Shown here piece by piece: positions 54,907 through 63,879 of a stretch of 64,000 nt of DNA (positions are counted from its first letter, which is position 1; every line of letters begins with the position of its first letter). Position numbers and translations under genes: made by a program. A model generated the notes under the pieces. The model worked only from the letters and a program-made list of their open reading frames with translations, was not told the origin of the DNA and did not search any database. This stretch comes from Bradyrhizobium cytisi. Lineage in GTDB: Bacteria > Pseudomonadota > Alphaproteobacteria > Rhizobiales > Xanthobacteraceae. The stretch spans positions 62,001 to 126,000 of the forward strand of contig NZ_VSSR01000013.1 of NCBI RefSeq assembly GCF_008123515.1, in the 5' to 3' direction.

Positions 54907-56136
54907 ATGTCGGCCCTGCCGCTCTCAGGCATCAAGATCCTTGACCTCACGCGTGTGCTTGCAGGGCCCTTGTCGGCCCAGATGCTGGGCGATCTCGGCG
55001 CGGAGGTGATCAAGATCGAGCGGCCCGGCACCGGCGACGACGCGCGCGCCTTCGGCCCGCCTTATCTGACCGATCCCGAGGGCAAAGCGAACAACAACAA
55101 TTCATTCTATCTCTGCGCCAACCGCAACAAGAAGTCGGTCACCGTCAACATCGCCAAGCCCGAGGGGCAGGCGATCATCCGCGAGCTCGCCAGGGACGCC
55201 GACGTCTTCATGGAGAACTACAAGGTCGGCGATCTCAAGCGCTACGGCCTCGACTACGAGACCATCAAGGCGATCAACCCCAGGATCATCTATTGCTCGG
55301 TGACCGGCTTCGGCCAGACCGGACCCTATGCGCCACGCGCCGGCTACGACGCGATCCTCCAGGCGATGGGCGGCCTGATGAGCGTCACCGGCCATATCGA
55401 CGGCGAGCCGGGCGAGGGCCCGATGAAGGTCGGCCCGTCGATCGTCGACTACATGACCGGCATGAACACCTCGATCGGGCTTTTGTCGGCGCTCTACCAT
55501 CGCGACGTCAATGGCGGGCAGGGGCAGCACATCGACGTCTGCCTGTTCGACACCGTCATCGCCTCGCTGTCGCACTGGCTGCAGATCTACCTCGTCAACG
55601 GCAAGACGCCGCCGCGCCGCGGCACCTGGGGCAATGGCGGCATGCCCGCCGGCGTGTTCCGCTGCACCGACGGCGAGCTGATGCTGGTGGTCGGCAATGA
55701 CGGCCAGTTCCAGCGCACCTGCGCCGTGCTGGGCCAGCCCGAGCTCGCCAACGACAAGCGCTTCATCAAGAACAACGACCGCGTCGTGCACGGCAAGGAG
55801 ATCATGGCGATCTTCGCCGGCCTGTTCCTGACCAAGCCCGTGGCCTATTGGCTGGACAAGCTCGAGGAGGCCGGCGTGCCGTCGGGGCCGATCAACAATT
55901 TCGAGCAGGTGTTTTCCGATCCGCACGTTCAGTCACGCGGCATGCGGGTGAAGGTCGATCATCCCTTCGATCCCGATCTGTCGCTGATCCGCAACGCACT
56001 GACGTTCTCGGAGACGCCGATCGAGACTTACCGCGCCCCGCCGCTGCTCGGGGAGCACACCCAGGAAGTGCTCGGTGGCAAGCTCGGCTATGACGCGGGG
56101 AAGATCGAGGAGCTGAAGCAGCAGGGGATCATCTGA
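54907..56136 (+). CDS. Family III CoA transferase (CaiB/BaiF)
   Basis: 409 aa from ATG 54907, set by GGAGGAA. The family start LSGIKILDLTRVLAGPLSAQ, MLGDLGAEVIKIERPGTGDD, DVFMENYKVGDLKRYGLDYE with the catalytic Asp region, and SVTGFGQTGPYAPRAGYDAI are all clear. These enzymes move CoA between carboxylic acids (succinyl-, formyl- or carnitine-type donors). Acceptor unknown. Confidence 0.94.
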   Translation: MSALPLSGIKILDLTRVLAGPLSAQMLGDLGAEVIKIERPGTGDDARAFGPPYLTDPEGKANNNNSFYLCANRNKKSVTVNIAKPEGQAIIRELARDADVFMENYKVGDLKRYGLDYETIKAINPRIIYCSVTGFGQTGPYAPRAGYDAILQAMGGLMSVTGHIDGEPGEGPMKVGPSIVDYMTGMNTSIGLLSALYHRDVNGGQGQHIDVCLFDTVIASLSHWLQIYLVNGKTPPRRGTWGNGGMPAGVFRCTDGELMLVVGNDGQFQRTCAVLGQPELANDKRFIKNNDRVVHGKEIMAIFAGLFLTKPVAYWLDKLEEAGVPSGPINNFEQVFSDPHVQSRGMRVKVDHPFDPDLSLIRNALTFSETPIETYRAPPLLGEHTQEVLGGKLGYDAGKIEELKQQGII

Positions 56137-56373
56137 TTTCATGACCGGCAAAAGCAAGGCGCGACGTCCGCGCTGGAAGCGTGCGCGCGATGCTCGGGCT
56201 CGCGTAGAGCCGGGAATGGCGCCGATCAATTCGTGACGGAAGCATGACGATCTCGTGGCCTTACCCGAGGCTTGCGCGCAATCCCCAGACAAACCCGGTC
56301 CGTAGTACAACCGGCTTCCGCTTCGCCCGCGACTCAGATTCGATCTCTCCCACTGAGTTCGGGAGGGAAGCGC

Positions 56374-56589
56374 ATGTCCTATACCATCGGGTTCCAAGCA
56401 AAGAACCAGAAGGCCATTCTGGCGACTGAGGCGGCCACGGCCAACCAGGCTGTCGCGATCATTGCGGCGCTGCGGCAAAGTGCCGAAGAGATCAAGTTCA
56501 TCCGCTCGCCACAGGAAGGCGAGATGGGCATCGAGATGCTGCTGCTGCTCGCCAAGGAAGAGGCCGAGGAGATGCCGCAGCGAGCCTAG
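56374..56589 (+). CDS. Small protein of unknown function
   Basis: 71 aa from ATG 56374 behind GGGAGGGAAG. The sequence SYTIGFQAKNQKAILATEAA, then QAVAIIAALRQSAEEIKFIR, forms a sheet and helices; the C-terminus is acidic. Common size for uncharacterised bradyrhizobial proteins. It stands alone between CoA transferase and RidA genes. Confidence 0.65.
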   Translation: MSYTIGFQAKNQKAILATEAATANQAVAIIAALRQSAEEIKFIRSPQEGEMGIEMLLLLAKEEAEEMPQRA

Positions 56590-56687
56590 CCCGCGCATCG
56601 CAACCACACTTCGATCAAAAGCGAAGCATGCCGGCTGCAATATTGTGTAGCAAGGCCTCAGTCTCGCTCGAACCGAAGGTGGCCGCC

Positions 56688-57080
56688 ATGAAACGCGAAG
56701 CGCTCCGCGTCGAACCGATCTCGTCCTTTCTCGACCGCGTGAAGGCTCCGACCTCGCCGGTGACGCGCGCCGGCAACATGATCTTCGTCGCCGGCCTGCC
56801 GCCATTCGACCCCGAGACGGGCGAGATTGGAGGGATGCCGATCGAGCGACAGAGCGAGATCATCATGGAGCAGATGAAGCTCTGCCTTCAGACGGCTGGC
56901 GCCTCGCTGGATAACGTCATGAAGTGCAATGTCTACTGCACCTCGACAAGACACTTCGCCGCGTTCAACGCGGTCTATGCGCGCTATTTCCCGGTCGATC
57001 CGCCGGCGCGGATCTTTGTCTGCACGCCGGAATGGTTCGGCCCCTTCGACGTCGAGATCGACTGCATCGCGATGATGTAA
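56688..57080 (+). CDS. RidA/YjgF family protein
   Basis: 130 aa from ATG 56688. The pattern KAPTSPVTRAGNMIFVAGLP, MKLCLQTAGASLDNVMKCNV and FPVDPPARIFVCTPEWFGPF is typical of RidA-like proteins; the usual C-terminal Arg-x-x-x-x-Val is present as ARIFV. RidA proper deaminates reactive enamines; this divergent subgroup may act on another imine. It is convergent with the TetR gene, only 3 bp apart. Confidence 0.88.
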   Translation: MKREALRVEPISSFLDRVKAPTSPVTRAGNMIFVAGLPPFDPETGEIGGMPIERQSEIIMEQMKLCLQTAGASLDNVMKCNVYCTSTRHFAAFNAVYARYFPVDPPARIFVCTPEWFGPFDVEIDCIAMM

Positions 57081-57083
57081 GGG

Positions 57084-57746
57084 CTACCGCGCGGCGATCC
57101 GTGATGGCACCTTGGCTTCGGCCTTGCCCGCCGTCAGCGCCATCGTCGCGACGTTGACGACGCGCGCGACCACGTCCTCGACGTCGTCGAGATCGCATTT
57201 GCCGTCCGACAGCTTTGTCAGGCGCTCGCTCTCGCGGATGGTGTGATGCGCCATCGCGAGCGCAAAATTCAGGCCCCAATAGATATCGACGTCGCTGCGG
57301 TCGGGCAGGGACCTTCGCATCGCGCCGGCGAATTTCCGCAAGTGGTCGATCTCACGGTTCTTGATGCGACGGATCGGTGGCACGGATTCGATCGAGGCGC
57401 GGATCATGAAGCGGGCCGCGGTGGAGCGTTGGTTCTCCGGGCCTAAGCAGCCGCGCAGGGTCGGCCCGACCAGCGCGCGCAAGATCACCTCGATCGGCGC
57501 GCGGCCGCCGCCTTGCTCTTCCGCCGCCTTCAACTCGCGCAGGCGCTCGCGGTTGGTCGCGATCGAGCGGGTGACAAATAATTCCGCGATCAGCTCGTCC
57601 TTCGAGCCGAAATGGTAGTTCACCGCGGCCAAATTGACATTGGCCTCCGCGACGATGTCGCGCAGCGTGACGTCGCCAAAACCGCGATCGGCATAGAGCC
57701 GTTCGGCGGCGGCGAGAATGGCAGACCTCGTATGATCGCTGGCCAT
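57084..57746 (-). CDS. TetR-family transcriptional regulator
   Basis: 220 aa from ATG 57746. The N-terminal helix-turn-helix is standard ([51 protein letters not shown]). The C-terminal domain fits the CECR/ DUF1956-like class. It is divergent from the acyl-CoA dehydrogenase gene by about 230 bp and probably represses it, sensing an acyl-CoA or similar ligand; the regulated partner is inferred from position. Confidence 0.92.
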   Translation of the reverse strand: MASDHTRSAILAAAERLYADRGFGDVTLRDIVAEANVNLAAVNYHFGSKDELIAELFVTRSIATNRERLRELKAAEEQGGGRAPIEVILRALVGPTLRGCLGPENQRSTAARFMIRASIESVPPIRRIKNREIDHLRKFAGAMRRSLPDRSDVDIYWGLNFALAMAHHTIRESERLTKLSDGKCDLDDVEDVVARVVNVATMALTAGKAEAKVPSRIAAR

Positions 57747-57978
57747 GGATGCGCTCAGGGGAGGGAGTTGCAATTCAAACACTTGTATGAAACTATCGTT
57801 TGAAGGCCGGAGAAAGTCAATCCGCACGATGGAAATTGCGCCGCCGTTGAAAGCGGTGCGGGTTCCTCGACCCGCGAACCGCCGAATGGCGCTTGCGGGC
57901 CGCGCGCGGCGGGAGGACAGTCCGGCGCAAAACAGGCTTTCCAAAATAGGCTTTCAAAGAGAGACCGAGGAGCGTCCC

Positions 57979-59214
57979 ATGGATTTCGATCTGTCGCCCA
58001 AGCAGAAGGAATGGCTCGACCGCGTGCAGTCCTTCATGACCAAGCACGTGCGGCCGGCGGTGCCGATCTATAACGAGCAGGACAAGAGCGGCGATCGCTG
58101 GAAGGTCATCCCGGTCCTGGAAGACCTCAAGAAGAAGGCGAAGGCCGAAGGCCTCTGGAACATGTTCATGCCGCCGAACGAGCATGAAGACGACGAATTC
58201 CGCGGCGCCGGATTGACCAACCTGGAATACGCGCTGCTGTCGGAGCAGATGGGTCACATCTCCTGGGCCTCGGAAGTGTTCAACTGCTCCGCGCCCGACA
58301 CCGGCAACATGGAAGTGTTCATGCGCTACGGCTCCAGGGAGCAGAAGCGCAAATGGCTGCGTCCGCTGATGGACGGCGAGATCCGCTCCGCCTTCCTGAT
58401 GACGGAGCCGGCGGTTGCCTCGTCGGACGCCACCAACATCGAGACCAGCATCGCGCGCGACGGCGATCATTACGTCATCAACGGCCGCAAATGGTGGTCG
58501 TCCGGCGTCGGCGATCCCCGCTGCAAGATCGCGATCCTGATGGGCAAGACCGATTTCAACGCCGCGAAACATCAGCAGCAGTCGCAGATCCTGGTTCCGC
58601 TCGACACCCCCGGCATCAAGGTCGAGAAGATGCTGCCGGTGTTCGGCTTCGACGACGCGCCGCACGGCCACGCCCAGGTGCTGCTCGAGAACGTGCGCGT
58701 GCCGAAGGAGAACATCCTGCTCGGCGAAGGCCGCGGCTTCGAGATCGCGCAGGGCCGCCTCGGTCCCGGTCGCATCCATCACTGCATGCGCACCATCGGC
58801 AAGGCCGAGGAGGCCTTGGAGAAGATGGTGAAGCGGCTGATGTCGCGCACCGCCTTCGGCAAGAAGATCGTCGAGCACAGTGTGTGGGAGCAGCGCATCG
58901 GCGAGGCCCGCACCAACATCGAGATGACGCGCCTACTGTGTCTCAAGGCCGCCGACATGATGGACAAGGTCGGCAACAAGACCGCGCAGGCCGAGATCGC
59001 CATGATCAAGGTCGCAGCGCCCAACATGGCGCTGAAGATCATCGACGAGGCGATTCAGGCCTTCGGCGGTGCCGGCGTCTCCGACGAAGCTGGCCTTGCC
59101 AAGGACTATGCGGGGATCCGCACGTTGCGGCTCGCCGACGGTCCGGACGAGGTGCACAATCGCGCCATTGCAAGGTTAGAGGTTCGGAAGTATGCCAACT
59201 CTCCCAAGCATTGA
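57979..59214 (+). CDS. Acyl-CoA dehydrogenase
   Basis: 411 aa from ATG 57979 behind GAGGAG. Signatures: [59 protein letters not shown], and the C-terminal [20 protein letters not shown], with [13 protein letters not shown] enzyme of beta-oxidation-like paths; it belongs to the ACAD10/11-like group that often pairs with an aminoglycoside-phosphotransferase-like kinase, and exactly such a gene follows. Confidence 0.94.
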   Translation: MDFDLSPKQKEWLDRVQSFMTKHVRPAVPIYNEQDKSGDRWKVIPVLEDLKKKAKAEGLWNMFMPPNEHEDDEFRGAGLTNLEYALLSEQMGHISWASEVFNCSAPDTGNMEVFMRYGSREQKRKWLRPLMDGEIRSAFLMTEPAVASSDATNIETSIARDGDHYVINGRKWWSSGVGDPRCKIAILMGKTDFNAAKHQQQSQILVPLDTPGIKVEKMLPVFGFDDAPHGHAQVLLENVRVPKENILLGEGRGFEIAQGRLGPGRIHHCMRTIGKAEEALEKMVKRLMSRTAFGKKIVEHSVWEQRIGEARTNIEMTRLLCLKAADMMDKVGNKTAQAEIAMIKVAAPNMALKIIDEAIQAFGGAGVSDEAGLAKDYAGIRTLRLADGPDEVHNRAIARLEVRKYANSPKH

Positions 59215-59237
59215 CAGGGAGAGCTGATGGCGCTCCC

Positions 59238-59284
59238 TTCACTGTCATTTCGGTCTGGTCCTTCGGACCATCCCGGAATGACGG
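59238..59284. repeat. Palindromic repeat between dehydrogenase and kinase genes
   Basis: GTCATTTCGG and CCGGAATGAC form outer arms, with inner arms GGTCC/GGACC around TTC. It is like the bradyrhizobial short palindromes seen also at 63109, and may act as a transcript-stabilising hairpin between the two genes. Confidence 0.8.
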
Positions 59285-59308
59285 AAAACAAAAAGAGGGA
59301 GCGTCACC

Positions 59309-60367
59309 GTGGCTGACGGCGTCAGGAAAGACGAAGAGTTCTCGGGCACCAAGCCGGTCGAGGAGCGTCATCGCTTCGACGAGCTCGGGCTCGAGGCCTG
59401 GATGCGTGACAACGTCGAAGGCTTTGAGGGCCCGCTGGTCGTCCTGCAGTTCAAGGGCGGCCAATCCAATCCGACCTACCGGCTGAACACGCCGAAGCGC
59501 TCCTACGTGATGCGCAGAAAGCCCTTCGGCAAACTGCTGCCGTCGGCGCATGCGGTCGATCGCGAATATCGCGTCATCGCGGCCCTTGGAAAGCAGGGCT
59601 TTCCGGTCGCGCACGCCTATGCGCTGTGCCAGGACGACAGCATCATCGGCGCCGCCTTCTACATCATGTCGATGGAGGAGGGGCGGGTGTTCTGGGATCC
59701 GACGCTGCCGAGCCAGGATGGCGATGCGCGCCGAAAGATCTTCACCAGCAAGATCGAGACGCTGGCAAAGCTCCACATGTACGATCCCGTCGCGATTGGC
59801 CTCGGCGAGTTCGGCAAGCCTGGCAATTATTTCGCGCGCCAGATCGACCGCTGGACCAAGCAGTATCGGGCGTCCGAGACCCAGCACATTCCCGAGTTCG
59901 AGAAGGTCGCGGAATGGCTGCCCAAGACTGTGCCGGAGCAGGCGCGCGTCTCGATCGTCCACGGCGACTACCGTCTCGACAATATGATTTTCCACGCGAC
60001 GGAACCGCGCGTGCAGGCCGTGCTGGATTGGGAGCTGTCGACGCTCGGCGATCCCATGGCCGACTTCACCTACCTGTTGATGCAGTGGATCATGCCGGGC
60101 TTGCACGGCGCAGACCTCAAGGCGCTCAACATCCCGAGCGTGGAGGAAGCCGCGCAGATCTATTGCAACGTCACCAAGATGACGGTGCCGGATCTCAACT
60201 GGTACTTTGCCTATAATCTGTTCCGTCTCGCCGGCATCACCCAAGGCATCGCCGGCCGCGTCCGCGACGGCACCGCCGCCAACGCCAAGGCGCTGGAATC
60301 CGCCAAGCGCACCGTGCCGCTGTCGCAGGCGTCATGGGACTACGCGCAGAAGGCAGGCGCGGTGTAG
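59309..60367 (+). CDS. Phosphotransferase (APH-like) family protein, acyl-CoA dehydrogenase partner
   Basis: 352 aa from GTG 59309 with AGAGGGAG upstream. The kinase-like fold shows FKGGQSNPTYRLNTPKRSYV (nucleotide loop), VHGDYRLDNMIFH (catalytic His-Gly-Asp) and AVLDWELSTLGDPMADFTYL. Related to ACAD10/11 N-terminal kinases, which phosphorylate 4-hydroxyacyl-CoAs before the dehydrogenase step. Adjacent to the dehydrogenase gene, so the two likely work together on hydroxy-fatty acids. Confidence 0.9.
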   Translation: MADGVRKDEEFSGTKPVEERHRFDELGLEAWMRDNVEGFEGPLVVLQFKGGQSNPTYRLNTPKRSYVMRRKPFGKLLPSAHAVDREYRVIAALGKQGFPVAHAYALCQDDSIIGAAFYIMSMEEGRVFWDPTLPSQDGDARRKIFTSKIETLAKLHMYDPVAIGLGEFGKPGNYFARQIDRWTKQYRASETQHIPEFEKVAEWLPKTVPEQARVSIVHGDYRLDNMIFHATEPRVQAVLDWELSTLGDPMADFTYLLMQWIMPGLHGADLKALNIPSVEEAAQIYCNVTKMTVPDLNWYFAYNLFRLAGITQGIAGRVRDGTAANAKALESAKRTVPLSQASWDYAQKAGAV

Positions 60368-60433
60368 AAATAACGAGGGCGCGGTCGGTGGGCGCGCCTT
60401 TTTGCTTGGTGCGTCGCTGTCACCACACGTTCT

Positions 60434-60520
60434 GTCATTGCGAGCGAAGCGAAGCAATCCAGACTATCTCTGCGGCGGCAGTCTGGATTGCTTCGTCGCA
60501 AGAGCTCCTCGCAATGACGA
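60434..60520. repeat. Palindromic repeat with GTCATTGCGAGC / GCTCC..GCAATGAC arms
   Basis: Starts GTCATTGCGAGCGAAGCGAA at 60434 and returns with AGTCTGGATTGCTTCGTCGC then CTCGCAATGACGA by 60520. The long stem GAAGCAATCCAGACT pairs with AGTCTGGATTGCTTC. This is a dispersed family in bradyrhizobial genomes; it does not encode protein. Confidence 0.88.
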
Positions 60521-60544
60521 GGATGCGTGCCGCGGGTGGGGTGC

Positions 60545-60635
60545 GTAGGGTGGGCAAAGGCGCGTAGCGCTGTGCCCACCATCTGTCAGCGATCGCAGTG
60601 AAAATGGTGGGCACGCTTCGCTTTGCCCACCCTAC
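60545..60635. repeat. Nested palindrome, copy 1 (GTAGGGTGGGCAAAG family)
   Basis: Outer arms GTAGGGTGGGCAAAG (60545) and CTTTGCCCACCCTAC (60621) are perfect over 15 bp; inner arms GTGCCCACCAT (60572) and ATGGTGGGCAC (60604) are perfect over 11 bp. A second, nearly identical copy lies at 61731-61827. Confidence 0.93.
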
Positions 60636-60704
60636 GAAGGCCGGCTGACTTCTCGGTTTGACGGCGCGCCGTTCGACCCTATCTCTCCCCGCAAGGAGAC
60701 GGTC

Positions 60705-61046
60705 ATGATCCAGCAATTGCGCATCTACGAAATCTTCGAAAAGAACAAGGCCGCATTCCACACCCGTTTCCGCGACCATGCCGCGCGTATCATGCGAAGC
60801 CGATAGGGCTTTCAGATCGTGGCGATGTGGAAAACCAAATTCGGCGATCGTACCGAGTTCGCCTATCTCCTGGAGTGGCCGGACGAGGCAGCGAAGATTT
60901 CGGCGTGGGCGGCCTTCATGGCGGATACCGAGTGGGCCGAGATCAAGCGCGTGACCCACGCCGAGCATGGCCTGATGGTCGGCCAGATCGAGGACCGGCT
61001 GCTCGTGCCGGTGGACTATTCGCCGTCGCTCAGCCTGTCATACTAA
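60705..61046 (+). pseudogene. NIPSNAP-family gene interrupted by a single stop codon
   Basis: From ATG 60705 (GGAGACGG upstream) the frame reads MIQQLRIYEIFEKNKAAFHT, then RFRDHAARIMRSR, a TAG at 60804-60806, and goes on GFQIVAMWKTKFGDRTEFAY to TAA 61046 in the same frame. NIPSNAP proteins normally have a Tyr (RYGF) at this site, so TAC or TAT to TAG explains the break. Otherwise the length (113 codons) is right for the family, whose role is unknown. A restart at GTG 60819 would leave out one third. Confidence 0.85.
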
Positions 61047-61067
61047 TTCGCCCTCGGGACCGCGCGC

Positions 61068-61694
61068 ATGATCGACCACGCCACCCTCGTCACCTACATC
61101 CTGATCGTTCTCGGCTTCGTCTTCATTCCCGGCCCGGCCACGCTGCTCACCATGGCGCGAGCTGCAAGCTCGGGAACGAGGGTCGGCATCGCCACCGGCG
61201 CTGGCATTGCTGCGGGTGACGTGATCCACACCAGCATGGCGATCGTCGGCCTTTCGGCCGTCATCGCCACGTCGGCGCTCCTGTTCAGCATCGTCAAATA
61301 TGCGGGCGCGGGATTCCTGATCTATCTTGGCATCCGCGCGATGCTCGACAAAGCACCGATCAAGCTGGACGACGGCGCGCCCGCGATCAGCGCGGGGCGC
61401 GCCCTTCGGCAGGCCGTGCTGACCGAAGTGCTCAATCCCAAGACCGCACTGTTCTTCCTCGCCTTCCTGCCGCAGTTCGTCCGGCCCGAGAACGGTTCGA
61501 CCGCGCTTCAGCTCGCGATCCTCGGCACCGTCTTCGTGCTGCTCGGCCTGGTCAGCACCGTCGTGTTCGCAGTCGGCGCCGGCCGTCTCGGCAATCTCCT
61601 GCGTCGCCACCCTGCGGTCGTGCGGTGGCAGGGCAAGGTGGTCGGGATCATCTACTGCGCCGTCGGCGTCCGGCTGGCCTTGCAGGAGCGCTGA
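61068..61694 (+). CDS. LysE-family amino-acid exporter
   Basis: 208 aa with six hydrophobic segments. The pattern IVLGFVFIPGPATLLTMARA, AGIAAGDVIHTSMAIVGLSA, AGAGFLIYLGIRAMLDKAP and LTEVLNPKTALFFLAFLPQF is that of RhtB/LysE translocators, which export amino acids or derivatives with the proton gradient. It lies 21 bp after the broken NIPSNAP gene. Confidence 0.92.
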   Translation: MIDHATLVTYILIVLGFVFIPGPATLLTMARAASSGTRVGIATGAGIAAGDVIHTSMAIVGLSAVIATSALLFSIVKYAGAGFLIYLGIRAMLDKAPIKLDDGAPAISAGRALRQAVLTEVLNPKTALFFLAFLPQFVRPENGSTALQLAILGTVFVLLGLVSTVVFAVGAGRLGNLLRRHPAVVRWQGKVVGIIYCAVGVRLALQER

Positions 61695-61730
61695 GGCGCG
61701 GCGCTCCCGTAGCCCTACGCATCGGAGCTT

Positions 61731-61827
61731 GTAGCAAGGGTGGGCAAAAGCGCGTAGCGCTGTGCCCACCATCTGTCAGCGATCGCGGTGAAAAATGGTG
61801 GGCACGCGTCCCTTTGCCCACCTTACG
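61731..61827. repeat. Nested palindrome, copy 2
   Basis: Nearly the same as 60545-60635: CAAGGGTGGGCAAAAGCGCG at the left, CCTTTGCCCACCTTAC at the right, with the same inner arms. It lies between the convergent lysE and argE-like genes, where it could act as a bidirectional terminator. Confidence 0.92.
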
Positions 61828-61837
61828 GCAGCGCCGT

Positions 61838-63016
61838 TTAGGACTCCGCTTTCGCGCAATGAGCGATCAGCTTCTCCACGAACCCCGCGCATTTCTCCAG
61901 CTCGGCCATCGCTACAAACTCGTCCGGCGTATGCGCCTGCGCGATCGAGCCCGGGCCGATCACCACTGAGGGGATATCGGCCATGCCGGCGAACAGGCTG
62001 GCTTCGGTGCCGAAGGCGACCTTGGCGTGGTCGTTGCGTCCCGCAAGCTGCTTCGCCAGCGTGACGATCGCGGCGTCCGCCTTGGTGTCGAGGGCGGGAT
62101 AGTCGAGGATCTCCTCGAAATCGATGCCGCATTCCGGATGCTGCTTCTTCATCGCGGGCTCGAGCTCGGCCTTGGCCCAGGCGACGATCGCATCCGTCAC
62201 CTCCCTGGACTCAGTGATGCCGATGCCGCGGCATTCGAAGTCCACGGTGCAGGTGTCAGGCACGATGTTCAGCGCGGCGCCGCCATGCACGATGCTGGTC
62301 AGCAGCGTCGAGTGCGGGACATCGTAGAGACTGCTGAGCTCGACATCGCTTGCAAGCTTCACCGCGCGGCGGCGGATCTCGCTGATCATCTCGGCCGCGT
62401 ATTCGATGGCATTGACGCCGTCGGGCGCAATCGAGGAGTGGCGGGCGAGGCCGTGGAACGTCGCGCGCACGCCATGCTTGCCCTTGTGGCCGATGATGAC
62501 CTTCATCTCGGTCGGCTCGCCGATGAAGGCGCCGAGCGGTCGGACCTTCTTCTTCGCGACCTCGGCAAGCATCGGCCGCACGCCGACGCAGCCGATCTCC
62601 TCGTCATAGGAGATGGCAAGATGAATCGGCGTTGTCAGCTTCGCCTCCAGCATCTCCGGCACCATGGCGAGGCACACTGCGACAAATCCCTTCATGTCGG
62701 TGGTGCCGCGGCCGTAGAGCTTGCCGTCGCGCTCGATGAGCTTGAACGGATCGTGGCTCCAGTCCTGGCCGACGACGGGCACGACGTCGGTATGCCCTGA
62801 TAGCACGAGACCGGGTCGATCTTCCGGGCCGATCGTGACCCAGAGCGAGGCCTTCTCGCCGGTCTCGTCGGTGATGCGTTCGCCCTTGACGCCGAGGAAG
62901 GCGAGATAGCTCTCGATGTGCGCGATCAAAGGCAAATTGGTGCGGTCGCTGATCGTGTCGAAGCCGACGAGGTCGGCAAGAAGTTTGCGGATACGGTCGG
63001 GTCTGGAGTCCGGCAT
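61838..63016 (-). CDS. argE: Acetylornithine deacetylase (ArgE)/M20 family hydrolase
   Basis: 392 aa from ATG 63016. M20 marks: LVLSGHTDVVPVVGQDWSHD (zinc His), LYGRGTTDMKGFVAVCLAMV (bridging Asp), ISYDEEIGCVGVRPML (catalytic Glu pair) and FIGEPTEMKVIIGHKGKH, with the dimerisation domain and C-terminal FGTEASLFAG. It most likely removes acetyl from N-acetylornithine in arginine synthesis, although related M20 enzymes have similar sequence. Confidence 0.88.
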   Translation of the reverse strand: MPDSRPDRIRKLLADLVGFDTISDRTNLPLIAHIESYLAFLGVKGERITDETGEKASLWVTIGPEDRPGLVLSGHTDVVPVVGQDWSHDPFKLIERDGKLYGRGTTDMKGFVAVCLAMVPEMLEAKLTTPIHLAISYDEEIGCVGVRPMLAEVAKKKVRPLGAFIGEPTEMKVIIGHKGKHGVRATFHGLARHSSIAPDGVNAIEYAAEMISEIRRRAVKLASDVELSSLYDVPHSTLLTSIVHGGAALNIVPDTCTVDFECRGIGITESREVTDAIVAWAKAELEPAMKKQHPECGIDFEEILDYPALDTKADAAIVTLAKQLAGRNDHAKVAFGTEASLFAGMADIPSVVIGPGSIAQAHTPDEFVAMAELEKCAGFVEKLIAHCAKAES

Positions 63017-63108
63017 TTTCACGTTCTTGTTAGAGAATTGCGGAGGCTGATGCCGCTTGCATGAACCATACCAATGTTGCGGCCGGTCGGGCAAACGAAG
63101 CCGCAGCT

Positions 63109-63213
63109 GTCATTCCGGGGCAATGCGCAGCATTGGGCCCGGAATCCATCGGGCGGCATCACGCGCGGTGAAATGGATTCCGGGTTCGCGACTTCGTCGC
63201 GCCCCGGAATGAC
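63109..63213. repeat. Palindromic repeat with GTCATTCCGGGGC / GCCCCGGAATGAC arms
   Basis: Outer arms GTCATTCCGGGGC (63109) and GCCCCGGAATGAC (63201) are perfect; inner arms CCCGGAATCCAT and ATGGATTCCGGG also pair. Non-coding dispersed element, upstream of the argE-like gene. Confidence 0.93.
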
Positions 63214-63229
63214 GCGGTAGGGCTACGAG

Positions 63230-63820
63230 ACCTTGCGTTGCCCGACGGGCAAAACACCCAAACCCTCGGTCAATCCGTATCGGCACAAATATTCCACTTT
63301 ACCGAAATTCGGAAACGGCGTATGTGTGGTCCCACTCCGGCCCAAGGAAGAGGGGCGTATCGCGATCGTCACGAACGCGGGCCGGGCGGCGGTGGGCGAG
63401 GGTCACATCGGCGCGAAGGGTTTTGCAGGGCGGGCAACCGTGAGCGAAGGCCTCGCGCACACGACCGGTGCGATCTGCGTACGGCCAAATCGTGTGGTCC
63501 TGGCGCCCGGAGCCTGTGCGCCAAGCTTTGCGGTGATGCGTGCGGCCCGACCGGGTTCGCGCATCGGTCATCCGCGAGGCGACGGGGGCAATAGTGCATC
63601 GCTCCCCGGGGAGAGCACGACATAAGTCGTTCCAACCATCCGCGCAGGGAAGGCCGGGATGCCTCCGGCTGCCCTGTTATCCGCTGTGCAGTGTAGCGCA
63701 ATCTACTCATGGCATGGCGGTCAATGGGAGCCAGCCGGCTCCCGGCCTTCCCTGCGCCCTCTTTCAAATGAGGGTGAGGCGACGGAGCAAAGCTCGGGCG
63801 AAACAAGCCGCGAGGATGCG
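63230..63820. other. Repetitive intergenic DNA without a convincing gene
   Basis: Several long frames exist on both strands but none has a ribosome binding site or a recognisable protein; peptides such as GKAGSRLAPIDRHAMSRLRY on the minus strand are typical of repeated bradyrhizobial DNA often over-annotated as genes. I call no gene here. Confidence 0.5.
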
Positions 63821-63827
63821 AACTCAT

Positions 63828-63878
63828 GTTGATATTTCAAAGACGGTCTCGTTGTTGATATTTCAAAGACGGTCTCGT
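63828..63878 (+). repeat. 26-bp tandem duplication
   Basis: GTTGATATTTCAAAGACGGT+CTCGT occurs at 63828-63852 and, unchanged, at 63854-63878, period 26 bp. It is AT-rich within GC-rich DNA. Confidence 0.93.
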
Positions 63879-63879
63879 G

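Noticed and set aside
63233..63625. A 130-codon plus-strand frame near the right edge
   Set aside because: No ribosome binding site or domain, and the DNA looks like repeated intergenic sequence often over-annotated in bradyrhizobia.
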